From Haloarchaeobius amylolyticus (GTDB lineage: Archaea; Halobacteriota; Halobacteria; Halobacteriales; Natrialbaceae), in contig NZ_JANHDH010000002.1 of assembly GCF_026616195.1 (NCBI RefSeq), forward strand, positions 1-64,000: a DNA stretch of 64,000 nucleotides, given 5' to 3'. Made by a program: the position numbers and the translations under genes. The notes below the pieces were generated by a model, which worked only from the letters and a program-made list of their open reading frames with translations, did not search any database and was not told the DNA's origin. Shown here in pieces: positions 1 to 7,900 of this stretch. How positions within the stretch are numbered: the stretch's first letter is position 1; each line of letters opens with the position of its first letter.

Positions 1-105
1 TGAGACCACTCGTAGAAGACGAGTTCGATAGACTCGGGGTGTACGCGTCAAGGCAACGAGACGTTCAGCCCGCGAGCACTAACAGGTCGAGCCACACAAT
101 CATAC
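1..105 (+). rRNA. rrl: 23S ribosomal RNA, 3' end (partial)
   Basis: This is the last part of a large-subunit rRNA gene that enters from outside the window. The segment carries the conserved end of 23S domain VI (a 'gagcactaacaggtcga' block near 75-92), just before the spacer to 5S. The 3' boundary is approximate, because the mature end is made by processing and cannot be read directly. The downstream order 23S-5S-tRNA-Cys is the usual haloarchaeal rRNA operon layout. Confidence 0.9.
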
Positions 106-202
106 CGCATACTGGGATCTTCACCGTTCTGGTGGAAGGTCCAGGCGTTAACTGGATTGCGTTTACACACTGGTTTCAAGACCACCGATATTGGATCATG
201 GT

Positions 203-219
203 CGCGGTTCGATTCCGCG
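203..219 (+). other. tRNA T-arm-like hairpin in the 23S-5S spacer
   Basis: A 5-bp GC stem closes a 7-base loop reading ttcgatt, which matches the tRNA T-loop consensus TTCRANY. No acceptor, D or anticodon arm can be found around it, so it is not a tRNA gene. It may be a tRNA relic or a processing or structural element of the spacer. Confidence 0.4.
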
Positions 220-227
220 AATCGGCG

Positions 228-349
228 TTAAGGCGGCCAGAGCGGTGAGGTTACACCCGTACCCATCCCGAACACGGAAGTTAAGCTCACCTGCGTTTGG
301 GCGAGTACTGGAGTGCGCGAGCCTCTGGGAAAACCCATTCGCCGCCTCC
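228..349 (+). rRNA. rrf: 5S ribosomal RNA
   Basis: A 122-base gene whose two ends (ttaaggcggcc and ggccgcc-type complement at 340-349) pair to form helix I. The interior contains the conserved 'cccatcccgaacacggaagttaag' region of 5S rRNA near 261-284. It lies about 120 bases downstream of 23S and is followed by a hairpin and T-rich tract. Size and position fit an archaeal 5S gene in the rRNA operon. Confidence 0.96.
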
Positions 350-361
350 ATTCATACTACG

Positions 362-400
362 AGCCACACACCCGTCGTGGGTGTGTGGCTTTCTTCATTT
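362..400 (+). terminator. Hairpin plus T-rich tract after 5S rRNA
   Basis: A perfect 12-bp stem (362-373 with 379-390) closes a 5-base loop and is followed directly by tttcttcattt. Archaeal termination depends mainly on the U tract; the hairpin may also mark the 3' processing site of 5S. The tRNA-Cys gene lies about 100 bases further on, so read-through would be needed to co-transcribe it. Confidence 0.55.
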
Positions 401-504
401 ATGGCCCGGGAGTGCCGACAGTGCGCTCCGGGCAGCTACCAGCCCACAGTGGCAACACCGTATCGCTACGTTTAAACGCCAGAAAGCAGTAGTATCTGCT
501 GCGT

Positions 505-580
505 GCCAAGGTGGCAGAGTCCGGCCGAACGCAGCGGCCTGCAGAGCCGCCCATCGCCGGTTCAAATCCGGCCCTTGGCT
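505..580 (+). tRNA. tRNA-Cys (anticodon GCA)
   Basis: A complete cloverleaf. The acceptor stem is GCCAAGG (505-511) with CCTTGGC (573-579). The anticodon stem is gcggc/gccgc (534-538/546-550), with anticodon GCA at 541-543. The T-arm is gccgg-ttcaaat-ccggc (556-572). The discriminator base is U (580), as expected for tRNA-Cys, and CCA is not encoded. It is the last gene of the rRNA operon, its usual place in haloarchaea, and a short T-rich stretch follows. Confidence 0.97.
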
Positions 581-623
581 TCTTTCGTACTCGATCCGTG
601 AGCGACTGCTCTCTTCCGCCCCG

Positions 624-1670
624 TCACCCCCAGTCGAGACCGGTGGCCGCGTCCGGTGCGGGAAGCGGACTCTCCGGCAGGTCGTCGGCGAGTTCGGGGT
701 CGTTGTAGCCGCCCGGAGCCACGTCGTTTGGCGCCTCGGGGTAGAACAGCGAGGCGAGTGTCTGGATGTGCTCGCGCCCGACCGAGAGTTCGAACTGGCC
801 GCCACCGTACATCGTGATGTCGTGTTCGTCGCAGTAGTCGATGGTGTCGAGGAGGGACTGGACCGTCCCGAACCGGGAGGGTTTGATGTTGAGCCAGTCG
901 GGGGCGAACGGGAGTGATTCGACGCTCTCGATGCCGGTTATCGGGTAGTCCCAGCTCACGCGGCCCTCGTGGCCGTCGAAGACGTGGCGGGTCTCGTCGG
1001 TGAGGGCGGGGTCTTCGATGACGGCGTCCGGGAACCCCTCGACGACACGGCGGTAGAGCTCCGGGTCGGGTTCCTGGTCGACGCTGGTGCCCTCGTAGAG
1101 GCCCTTGAGGTCGAGGACGCGGACGGCGTCGGTCGCGGCGAGGTCGGCGACGAGGTCGTCGTCCCAGTCGGGCGTCGGGTCGAGTTTGAACTCGGCGTCG
1201 GGGAAGACGTCGTGGATGTCGTCGATACGGTCGAAGGTCGGCGGGTCACCGAGCCGGGTGCTGACGATGAAGCGAACCGGGTCGTAGGACCGGCCGAGCA
1301 CCTCACCCAGAGAGGTCCCTGCCTGTTTGAGCGCGAGGTCGAGCGCGGCGCTCTCGACGGCCCAGCGTCGGTAGTGGCGGGCGGTGTCGCGCTCGGGGGG
1401 CTGTGGAAAGAGGGACACGTCGTCGAGCGATTCGGAGAAGGTCTCGTGCGTGTACGTGCCCGCGAAGTCGAAGTCGTGTGCGTCGAGGAGTGCGTCGTGG
1501 TCGGGGGTGTCGTAGGTGACGTCCTCGCCGCGCCCGACGTGGCCGTCGCCGTGGAGTTCGAACACGGTCGAGACGCGGGTGAAGTCACTGGAGGTGTCGC
1601 GTTCGTGGCGGGTCAGCTCGTAGTCGTCGACCTGGAGGTCGAGGTCGGCCAGAGAGTCGTACAGTCCCAT
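624..1670 (-). CDS. Enolase-superfamily protein (o-succinylbenzoate synthase/muconate cycloisomerase-like), substrate unknown
   Basis: A 348-residue protein with the C-terminal barrel pattern of the enolase superfamily. A Lys sits on the second barrel strand (FKLDP, K162). Three candidate metal ligands end successive strands: D187 in VLDLKG, E219 in IEDP and D241 in SWDYP. A Lys on strand six (NIKPS, K263) could be the second acid/base. With these residues kept it could be an active Mg-dependent enzyme of the MLE/OSBS group rather than a degenerate relic. The substrate cannot be told from sequence, and no menaquinone genes lie nearby. The ATG at 1670 is the first good start. It runs toward tRNA-Cys and stands alone. 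Confidence 0.7.
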   Translation of the reverse strand: MGLYDSLADLDLQVDDYELTRHERDTSSDFTRVSTVFELHGDGHVGRGEDVTYDTPDHDALLDAHDFDFAGTYTHETFSESLDDVSLFPQPPERDTARHYRRWAVESAALDLALKQAGTSLGEVLGRSYDPVRFIVSTRLGDPPTFDRIDDIHDVFPDAEFKLDPTPDWDDDLVADLAATDAVRVLDLKGLYEGTSVDQEPDPELYRRVVEGFPDAVIEDPALTDETRHVFDGHEGRVSWDYPITGIESVESLPFAPDWLNIKPSRFGTVQSLLDTIDYCDEHDITMYGGGQFELSVGREHIQTLASLFYPEAPNDVAPGGYNDPELADDLPESPLPAPDAATGLDWG

Positions 1671-1789
1671 GGTACCGTGATTGATGGGGCAGTGGGAAGG
1701 GTCTACCGCCGTGGGATTCGCGCCAGCAGGACGTGTCGACAGAGAACCGGCTGTGAGGGGCGCTCGAACCGGTTGCGGGAGTTAGTAAT

Positions 1790-1816
1790 CGTTATACGCG
1801 GGGCGTACTACGCCCC
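1790..1816 (+). promoter_or_regulatory. TATA-like box with a 17-bp palindrome over the predicted transcript start
   Basis: A ttata element (1792-1796) lies about 25 bases before the ATG at 1821, which predicts a leaderless transcript. Between them is a perfect inverted repeat, ggggcgta-c-tacgcccc (1800-1816). It sits immediately downstream of TATA, where a bound repressor would block polymerase. Its role as an operator is inferred from position and symmetry. Confidence 0.5.
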
Positions 1817-1820
1817 ACAC

Positions 1821-2672
1821 ATGCAACGACGAGCAGCGGCGGCGTACGTCGCCTTATTCCTCGCACTCACGGCGGGGGCGTACGCGTTCATCACGATCGC
1901 AGAGGCCCCGGAAGTGGGACTCGAGAATCCGGACGCGACGCTGACATCGGGGGACACCCTCACAGTCGACGGTCGACAGTACAACGCGACCGAGGTGTCC
2001 GCCAGTGAATCGTCCGGCGGCGGCCACGGCGGTGGTGGCGGCGTCACCTACACGGCCAAACTGGTCTGGGTGAACGAGTCGGCGACGACCTCCGAGACGT
2101 GGACGAACAACACCACGGTCACCTACCAGAACACGACCTACCGCGCGTTCATCGCGAACACCTCCTCCCCGAACGAGGTGACCCTGCGCTGGGAGCCCGG
2201 TGACCAGTACAGCCCGCAGTGGGTCAACGGTACCCAGTACATCGACGGCGACCTCGACCAGCCGGACCGCCAGGCTGTCACCGTCGAGGAGTACATCGCG
2301 AACAACGACTCCATCGGCCGGCAGACGCTCGAGATCACCGGCGACACCTACAACTTCAAGGGCAACCAGAGCACGGTGACCCGCGAGCCGGAGACCCTCA
2401 CGTTCACCTGGACGCAGCCCAAGGAGAACGAGGTCTCGTTCGGCCAGAACGCGAACGTGACGCTCAACGGCGTCGAGTACGCGGCACACTTCCCGGACGG
2501 CGAGTCGGTCCAGCTCAAGCGTGGTGAGGCCGCCCAGAAGGAGCTCATGGCCTCCCTCGAGACCGAGGACCGCTTCCACGAGCGCATCAACGGGCTCTGG
2601 GGCGTCGTCCTCGTCGGTGGCACCGCGCTCGTCCTGCTGGTCGGACTGGCGTTCCTGCCGCGCAAGGAGTAA
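1821..2672 (+). CDS. Secreted, membrane-anchored acidic protein of unknown function
   Basis: 283 residues. An N-terminal hydrophobic segment (about 5-27) acts as signal or anchor. A long outside domain follows, rich in Asn-X-Ser/Thr sequons and carrying a Gly/His-rich stretch near residues 59-67. A C-terminal membrane helix (about 258-277) ends in the positive tail RKE. This layout, with the bulk of the chain outside the cell between two membrane segments, fits a haloarchaeal surface protein that is probably N-glycosylated. I do not recognise a family. The start at 1821 is chosen because it begins the hydrophobic segment and lies 25 bases after a TATA-like box. An upstream in-frame extension is non-coding in character. 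Confidence 0.8.
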   Translation: MQRRAAAAYVALFLALTAGAYAFITIAEAPEVGLENPDATLTSGDTLTVDGRQYNATEVSASESSGGGHGGGGGVTYTAKLVWVNESATTSETWTNNTTVTYQNTTYRAFIANTSSPNEVTLRWEPGDQYSPQWVNGTQYIDGDLDQPDRQAVTVEEYIANNDSIGRQTLEITGDTYNFKGNQSTVTREPETLTFTWTQPKENEVSFGQNANVTLNGVEYAAHFPDGESVQLKRGEAAQKELMASLETEDRFHERINGLWGVVLVGGTALVLLVGLAFLPRKE

Positions 2673-2834
2673 CGGCCTCGCTTCTTCCCGTCTCGTTTCG
2701 ATTCAGGATTCCACCACGCTAGTTGCTCGTCTCGTTCTCCGCGCTGGCTGCTCACCAGCGTCGCTACTCGACGGACCGGTCTCTTCAGGTCCATCCAGTC
2801 GCGCCGCTCGTCACGTCCGTGACTTCGCAGAAGC

Positions 2835-3163
2835 GGGCCGGGAGGGACGTGAACCTCACTCGCTCCACTCACTACGTTCGTTTCGCTCGCTGGTTCCAGT
2901 CCTCGATGGCGTTTTCACTGCTCACTGTCGTTCGCAGGAAAACGGGCCGGGAGGGACTTGAACTACCCCCAGACGTGCTCGCTTCGCTGCGCGCGCCTGG
3001 TCTCTTCAAGACCCTCTGGCCGCGCTGCTCGTCACGTCCGTGACTTCGCAGAAGCGGGCCGGGAGGGACTTGAACCTCACTCGCTCCACTCACTATGTTC
3101 GTTTCGCTCGCTGGTTCCAGTCCTCGATGGCGTTTTCACTGCTCACTGTCGTTCGCAGGAAAA

Positions 3164-3184
<21 letters not shown>
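2835..3184 (-). repeat. Tandem copies of the tRNA-Lys 3' end downstream of the intact gene
   Basis: Three extra copies of the 20-base T-arm/acceptor end of tRNA-Lys lie at 2835-2854 (one mismatch), 2944-2963 and 3056-3075. The real gene end is at 3165-3184. The spacings are 109, 112 and 109 bases. A block of about 130 bases (2835-2963) is repeated almost exactly at 3056-3184, and similarity extends upstream of each long copy (for example about 3018-3055). The copies are all in the same orientation and downstream of the tRNA 3' end, as expected for attachment-site scars of elements integrating into a tRNA gene. They fill most of the 491-base gap between 2673 and 3163. No integrase gene remains in the window. 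Confidence 0.85.
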
Positions 3185-3237
<53 letters not shown>

Positions 3238-3332
3238 CGTACCCCGAAATTGGCCCGGGCACGGTTAAATGATTATCGTTCTGTCGGGGTCGTTGCGAGA
3301 GTGTTTTCACGGGCGCTGTCGTGCTCGCAACC

Positions 3333-4589
3333 ATGACCGAGTTCGCCAGCTGGGACGCGGAGTTGCGGGGGTTCCTCGAAGAGCTGTTACGATTCGACAC
3401 GACCGACGGTGGCGAGCTGGCGGCCCAGCGCTGGCTTCGCGAGCAGTTCGAGGCGTTCGGGTTCGAGACGTACGAGTGGCTCGCCGACGCCGACGAGCTG
3501 GCAGAGCACCCCTCGTTCCCGGACGACCCCGCCGAGATCGAGACGGTCGCGCGGCCGAGCGTCGCTGGCGTGGTCGAGGTCGGTGACCCGGCGGCCGGGC
3601 CGACCATCGTCCTGAACGGGCACGTCGACGTGGTGCCGGTGACCGAGAGCGCGTGGGACACCGACCCCTTCGAGCCGGCGTGGGACGGTTCGCGCGTGAC
3701 GGCCCGGGGTGCGGCCGACATGAAGGCGGGGCTGGCGGTCGCGGTGTTCGTGGCCCGCCACCTCGCAACGGAGGGGGAGTTCGACGGGCGCATCGTGGTC
3801 GAGTCGGTGGCTGGCGAGGAGGAGGGCGGTATCGGCGCGGCTGCGGCGGCGCTGTCGAACCCGTACCCCTTCGACCGGGACGCGGCCATCGTCACCGAGC
3901 CGACCGAGCTGGACGTGGTGACGGCCGTCGAGGGGAGCGTCATGATGGAGCTTCGCCTCGAGGGGCGGTCGGCACACGCGGCGACGCGCTGGCGCGGCGA
4001 GTCGGTGCTGCCGCACTTCGAGACGGTCCGCCACGCGTTCGCGGACCTGGAGACCGAGCGCGAGGAGCGCGTGACCCATCCCCTCTACGAGGACTTCCCC
4101 ATCAAGTGGCCGGTGAGCTTCGGGACGGTCGATGCGGGGAACTGGGCCTCGGCGGTGCCCGACGAGCTGGTCGCACAGGTGCGCATCGGGGTCGCACCGG
4201 GCGAGACTGTCGCCGACGTGGAGGCCGAGTTCCGCGAGCGCCTCGAGTCGGTGGCCGAGGAGAGCGAGTGGCTCAGCGAGCACCCGCCCGAGTTCGAGCG
4301 CTTCTCCATCCAGTTCGAGTCCGCCGAGGTCGACCCCGGAGAGCCGGTCGTCGGCGCGGTGCAGGCCGCGGCCGCGGCGGCCGGGCTGGACAGCGAGCCC
4401 CGGGGGGCGACCTACGGGGCGGACAGCCGGCACTACGAGGCGGCCGGTATCCCGACCGTGCTGTTCGGGCCGGGGAGCATCGAGCAGGCGCACTTCCCGA
4501 ACGAGACCGTCGACTTCGCGGAGGTGCTGACGGCGGGCGCGGTGCTCTCGGACGCGGTCGAACGCTTCTGCCGCGAGAATCAGAGGTAG
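3333..4589 (+). CDS. M20-family zinc peptidase/deacylase (ArgE/DapE-like)
   Basis: 418 residues with the full M20 pattern. GHVDV (metal His97 and the following Asp99) comes first, then RGAADMKAG (bridging Asp129). EEEGG at about 162-166 supplies the general base and a metal Glu, TEP at about 188-190 follows, and a C-terminal AHFPNE carries the last metal His. A lid/dimerisation domain sits between the halves. Relatives hydrolyse N-acyl amino acids or small peptides (acetylornithine deacetylase, succinyl-diaminopimelate desuccinylase, carboxypeptidase G2). The neighbours do not fix the substrate. The ATG at 3333 is preferred over the in-frame GTG at 3321. The 3' end overlaps the convergent neighbour by 10 bases. 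Confidence 0.88.
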   Translation: MTEFASWDAELRGFLEELLRFDTTDGGELAAQRWLREQFEAFGFETYEWLADADELAEHPSFPDDPAEIETVARPSVAGVVEVGDPAAGPTIVLNGHVDVVPVTESAWDTDPFEPAWDGSRVTARGAADMKAGLAVAVFVARHLATEGEFDGRIVVESVAGEEEGGIGAAAAALSNPYPFDRDAAIVTEPTELDVVTAVEGSVMMELRLEGRSAHAATRWRGESVLPHFETVRHAFADLETEREERVTHPLYEDFPIKWPVSFGTVDAGNWASAVPDELVAQVRIGVAPGETVADVEAEFRERLESVAEESEWLSEHPPEFERFSIQFESAEVDPGEPVVGAVQAAAAAAGLDSEPRGATYGADSRHYEAAGIPTVLFGPGSIEQAHFPNETVDFAEVLTAGAVLSDAVERFCRENQR

Positions 4590-5236
4590 TCGGAGAGGGC
4601 GTCCGAGACGGCCTCGTCGACGGACTTGCTCTCGATGGCGGCGTGTCGGCGGAGTTCGCGGTAGACGTCGGCGGGGAGCGTCACGGTGAGTTCGCCGAGG
4701 GACACGTCGTGTTCTGCGAGCGCCTCCTCGACGGGGACGCCGTCGTTGACGGCGCTGGCGACGGTGCGGACCTGGCGGACCGTGAGGTCGCCGTCGAGGG
4801 TGGCCCACGCGAGGTGGAACCGGGCCTCGCCGCCGACGCGGGCGATGTGCTTGGCGGCGGTCGGGGCGATGTGGCCCATCGCGACGTGCCGGCGGATGGA
4901 CTGGGGGAGGTCGTGGACGCGGGCCCACTTCCGGATGAACGAGACGGTCGCGGGGTCGCCGGCGCGCTCGGCTGCGACCTTGTAGGAGCCGGTCCCGCGG
5001 ACGAGTGCGGCGCAGGCGGCCGCCCCGCGGAGCATGTAGACGTTGTCGCTACCGCCGACCGTGTTCTGTGCGAACCGGCGCACCGTGTCGGCGGCCTCGG
5101 CGACGCTCTCGGGGTCGTCGGGGTCGAACTCGACCGCGTCCCGGGCGCGTTCGCCGGTCACCGCGGGGTCGCCGCGGATGACGGGCTCGCCGACCGGCGA
5201 TTCACGGCCGGCACCGGTCGGAGGGTCGTCTGTCAT
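4580..5236 (-). CDS. ParB-like helix-turn-helix protein with a C-terminal ribbon-helix-helix-like tail
   Basis: 218 residues. The first 40 are acidic and probably disordered. Residues about 85-160 read like the central DNA-binding domain of ParB/KorB: helices around SFIRKWARVHDLP, then HIAPTAAKHIARV and TVRQVRTVASAV. The last 45 (LTVTLPADVYRELRRHAAIE and onwards) resemble a ribbon-helix-helix or CopG-type fold. No CTPase (ParB N-terminal) motif is seen, so this is a partial ParB architecture. It is probably a haloarchaeal DUF family of DNA-binding proteins (DUF7119 by memory, not checked). It converges on the M20 gene with a 10-base overlap. Confidence 0.65.
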   Translation of the reverse strand: MTDDPPTGAGRESPVGEPVIRGDPAVTGERARDAVEFDPDDPESVAEAADTVRRFAQNTVGGSDNVYMLRGAAACAALVRGTGSYKVAAERAGDPATVSFIRKWARVHDLPQSIRRHVAMGHIAPTAAKHIARVGGEARFHLAWATLDGDLTVRQVRTVASAVNDGVPVEEALAEHDVSLGELTVTLPADVYRELRRHAAIESKSVDEAVSDALSDYL

Positions 5237-5287
5237 GGGGGAGGATTCACCGTCATCAGTGAAAAGCGCCTCGCTGGTGTGCGCCGG

Positions 5288-5431
5288 TCACTCCTCGTCG
5301 CGCTGGTCGGAGAGGTGCTCCCAGATCTCGGTACAGCCAGCGCCGACGTCCACGTCGCGAAGGTGCTCGTCGTGGCGTTCGTTCTCGGTGTCGTCCTCGT
5401 CGGGGTCGCGTTCGACGTTCTGGCGCGTCAT
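5288..5431 (-). CDS. Small acidic protein, 47 residues
   Basis: The chain is very acidic, with many Asp and Glu between residues 8 and 30, and ends in a short helix-like part (GCTEIWEHLSDQRDEE). The ATG at 5431 shares ATGA with the stop of the small gene before it, so the two are probably translated together. A longer in-frame upstream reading is basic and unlike a haloarchaeal protein, so it was not used. No family recognised. Confidence 0.5.
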   Translation of the reverse strand: MTRQNVERDPDEDDTENERHDEHLRDVDVGAGCTEIWEHLSDQRDEE

Positions 5432-5511
5432 CGCTCTCCCTCCGGTTCGTACAGCTCGGGAGCGACGTCTGCTGACGCGTGCTGGCGTTCGGGTGTCGAC
5501 TCGTCGGTCAT
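5428..5511 (-). CDS. Possible 27-residue micro-protein translationally coupled to the next small gene
   Basis: The reading frame from ATG 5511 encodes MTDESTPERQHASADVAPEL followed by YEPEGER and a stop. It is acidic like its neighbours. Its TGA overlaps the ATG of the 47-residue gene in the sequence ATGA, a typical coupled arrangement. Too short for a confident call; the coupling and composition are the only support. The 216 bases upstream (5512-5727) separate it from the divergent gene at 5728. Confidence 0.35.
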   Translation of the reverse strand: MTDESTPERQHASADVAPELYEPEGER

Positions 5512-5727
5512 CGATGCCTCCTATGACAGGAAGGGGTATAACCGACGCTCCAGACACAATCGTGTCCGCCACTACCCGATACCGGATACTGCCGCCGGTA
5601 CCTGTGACGGCACGTGGTCGGGTGATCCGGCCGCCTGCTGGCGGTTCGGGCCACGGGTGGCGTCACCGACGACGCGAACCCTTGCACGAGGCGAAGGACG
5701 AAGGCGTCCCGGTGTCGTACTGACGGT

Positions 5728-6051
5728 ATGGCCACGCAACTGCGGGTCCTCGACGACGGCGCGTGGATCAGCGTCAACAACGAGCGACAGGTGCCCAACA
5801 GCGACATCTGGCCGCTCGCGACGACCGACTTCTGTGACTGTGAGGTCGCCTACGTGGTCCTCGAGGCGTTCACCGAGGTCGGGGTCGACCGCCACCGCGT
5901 CGAGGTGTGTGCGGTCGGCCAGTGCATCGACTGCGGGACCGAGGGCTTCCTCGACTGGCTGCCGGTTGGCCGGGTCAGCGACGGCGACTTCCACGCCTTC
6001 GACCCCACCGAACTCCGGGCGACGCTCGAACCTGGCAAGAATCTCCGGTAG
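5728..6051 (+). CDS. Small cysteine-rich protein, possible zinc-binding domain
   Basis: 107 residues. A CDC pair lies near residues 36-38. A later cluster, CAVGQCIDCG (about 61-70), gives two further Cys in CxxC spacing, which suggests one metal site. The rest is a compact alpha/beta pattern without signal or membrane segments, so it is probably cytosolic. Family not recognised. It precedes the nitrite/sulfite reductase gene in the same direction with a 66-base gap; whether they are linked is unclear. Confidence 0.7.
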   Translation: MATQLRVLDDGAWISVNNERQVPNSDIWPLATTDFCDCEVAYVVLEAFTEVGVDRHRVEVCAVGQCIDCGTEGFLDWLPVGRVSDGDFHAFDPTELRATLEPGKNLR

Positions 6052-6117
6052 GCGGGAGTACCGGGGCTACCTGACGAGGGAGGGGCTGGTTTAGTGCTAG
6101 AGCCGGTATGCGTTTCT

Positions 6118-7899
6118 ATGCCGACCGACGTCGAGGAGTGGAAGTCCGAGCTCTACGGCACGGACATCCGCGCCCACATGGAACGGTTCGCCGAGGAGGG
6201 CTGGGACGCCATCCCGGAGGACGAGCGAGACGCGTGGTTCGAGCGCTTCAAGTGGTACGGCCTGTACCACCAGCGCGCCGGCCAGGAGTCCTACTTCATG
6301 ATGCGCATCGGGCCGCCGGCAGGCGTGCTCGAACCCGGCCAGCTCCGGAAGATCGGAGAGGTCGCGAAGGAGTACTCGCAGGGCCCCGCCGAGAACCCCG
6401 AGTTCGGGAACGGCTGGGCCGACGTGACCACCCGTCAGGCCATCCAGCTCCACTGGATCAACATCGAGGACGTGCCCGACATCTGGGACGAACTCGAGTC
6501 CGTGGGCCTCTCGACCCTGCAGGCCTGCGGTGACTCCTGGCGCAACATCGTCGGCTGTCCGGTCGCCGGCAAGGACAAGCACGAGCACGTCGACGCGCTG
6601 CCGACCATCCACGAGCTCAACGACCGCTTCAAGGGCAACGAGGAGCACTCGAACCTCCCCCGGAAGTGGAAGGTCTCCGTCACCGGCTGCCGCGAGGGCT
6701 GTGGCCAGGGCGACATCAACGACCTCGCGCTCGAACCCGCCACGAAGGAGATCGACGGCGAACAGGTCGAGGGCTACAACATCCGCGTTGGCGGCGGCCT
6801 CTCCCGGAACGAGCCCCGCCTCGCCCGCGACATCGACGTGTTCGCGACGCCCGAGCGCGTCGCCGACGTCGCCGGCGGCATCTCGGCGCTGTTCCGCGAG
6901 TACGGTGACCGCGAGGACCGCTACAACGCCCGCATCAAGTTCCTCGTCGACGAGTGGGGCACCGAGAAGCTCCGCGAGACGCTCCAGGAGGAGTTCGTCG
7001 ACTTCGAACTCCACACCGCCGGCGAGGACCTCCGCTCGGAGTACACCTACAACGCCGGCTACGAGAAGGGCGGCCACCACGACCACGTGGGTATCCACGA
7101 GCAGGACGACGGCAACTACTACGTCGGCCTGAACTGCCTCGTGGGCCGCGTCGGCGCGGACGACGTCATCGCGATGGCCGACGCCGCCGAGGAGTACGCC
7201 TCCGGCGAGGCACGCCTCACCCAGCGCCAGAACATCATCCTCACGGACGTCCCCGAGGAGAACCTCGACGACCTGCTTTCGGAGCCGGTCTTCGAGCACT
7301 ACTCGCCGGACCCGCACCCGTTCATGCGTGGCTCCATCGCCTGTACCGGCACCGAGTTCTGCTCGCTCTCCATCGTGGAGACGAAGAACCGGCAGGTGCG
7401 CTACGCTCGCTGGCTGAAGGAGCACGTCGACCTGCCCGAGGGCATCGAGGACTTCCACATCCACCTCTCGGGCTGTACGGCCTCCTGCGCCCAGCCCCAG
7501 ATCGCCGACGTCTCCCTGCGCGGCATGAAGACGCGCAAGGACGGCGAGCCGGTCGAGGCCCTCGACATCGGCCTCGGCGGCGGCCTCGGCGAGGAGCCCC
7601 AGTTCGCGGAGTGGGTCACCGAGCGCGTCCCGGCCGACGAGGTCCCGGGCGCCATCGAGAACCTGCTCGCGAACTTCGAGGCCCAGCGCGAGGGTGAGGA
7701 GAGCTTCCGGGCCTTCGTCGCTTCGCGCGACGCCGAGGAACTCGCGGAACTCGTCGAACCCGAGGAGACCAGCTACGAGGACCCGTTCATGCACAACACG
7801 AAGCGGACGTGGTACCCCTACGCCGAGGAGGACTCGATGGACGCGAGCCCGGCCCCGAACGCGGCGGACGGCACGCCGCTGGCGGACGCCGACGACTGA
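6118..7899 (+). CDS. Ferredoxin-dependent nitrite/sulfite reductase (siroheme, [4Fe-4S])
   Basis: 593 residues, made of two similar halves as in the family. The siroheme/[4Fe-4S] ligands are C409 and C415 (CTGTEFC) and C453 and C457 (CTASC). The N-terminal half keeps the ferredoxin-like repeat regions (TTRQAIQLHW at about 104-113) and a partner motif GCREGCGQG near 190-198. It reduces nitrite to ammonia or sulfite to sulfide with six electrons from ferredoxin, in the cytosol. Haloarchaeal relatives are mostly assigned as assimilatory nitrite reductases (NirA/NasD type), but no nitrate reductase or transporter lies nearby, so the substrate is not settled. Start 6118 (MPTDVEEW) is preferred over an upstream in-frame codon at 6094. 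Confidence 0.9.
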   Translation: MPTDVEEWKSELYGTDIRAHMERFAEEGWDAIPEDERDAWFERFKWYGLYHQRAGQESYFMMRIGPPAGVLEPGQLRKIGEVAKEYSQGPAENPEFGNGWADVTTRQAIQLHWINIEDVPDIWDELESVGLSTLQACGDSWRNIVGCPVAGKDKHEHVDALPTIHELNDRFKGNEEHSNLPRKWKVSVTGCREGCGQGDINDLALEPATKEIDGEQVEGYNIRVGGGLSRNEPRLARDIDVFATPERVADVAGGISALFREYGDREDRYNARIKFLVDEWGTEKLRETLQEEFVDFELHTAGEDLRSEYTYNAGYEKGGHHDHVGIHEQDDGNYYVGLNCLVGRVGADDVIAMADAAEEYASGEARLTQRQNIILTDVPEENLDDLLSEPVFEHYSPDPHPFMRGSIACTGTEFCSLSIVETKNRQVRYARWLKEHVDLPEGIEDFHIHLSGCTASCAQPQIADVSLRGMKTRKDGEPVEALDIGLGGGLGEEPQFAEWVTERVPADEVPGAIENLLANFEAQREGEESFRAFVASRDAEELAELVEPEETSYEDPFMHNTKRTWYPYAEEDSMDASPAPNAADGTPLADADD

Positions 7900-7900
7900 C

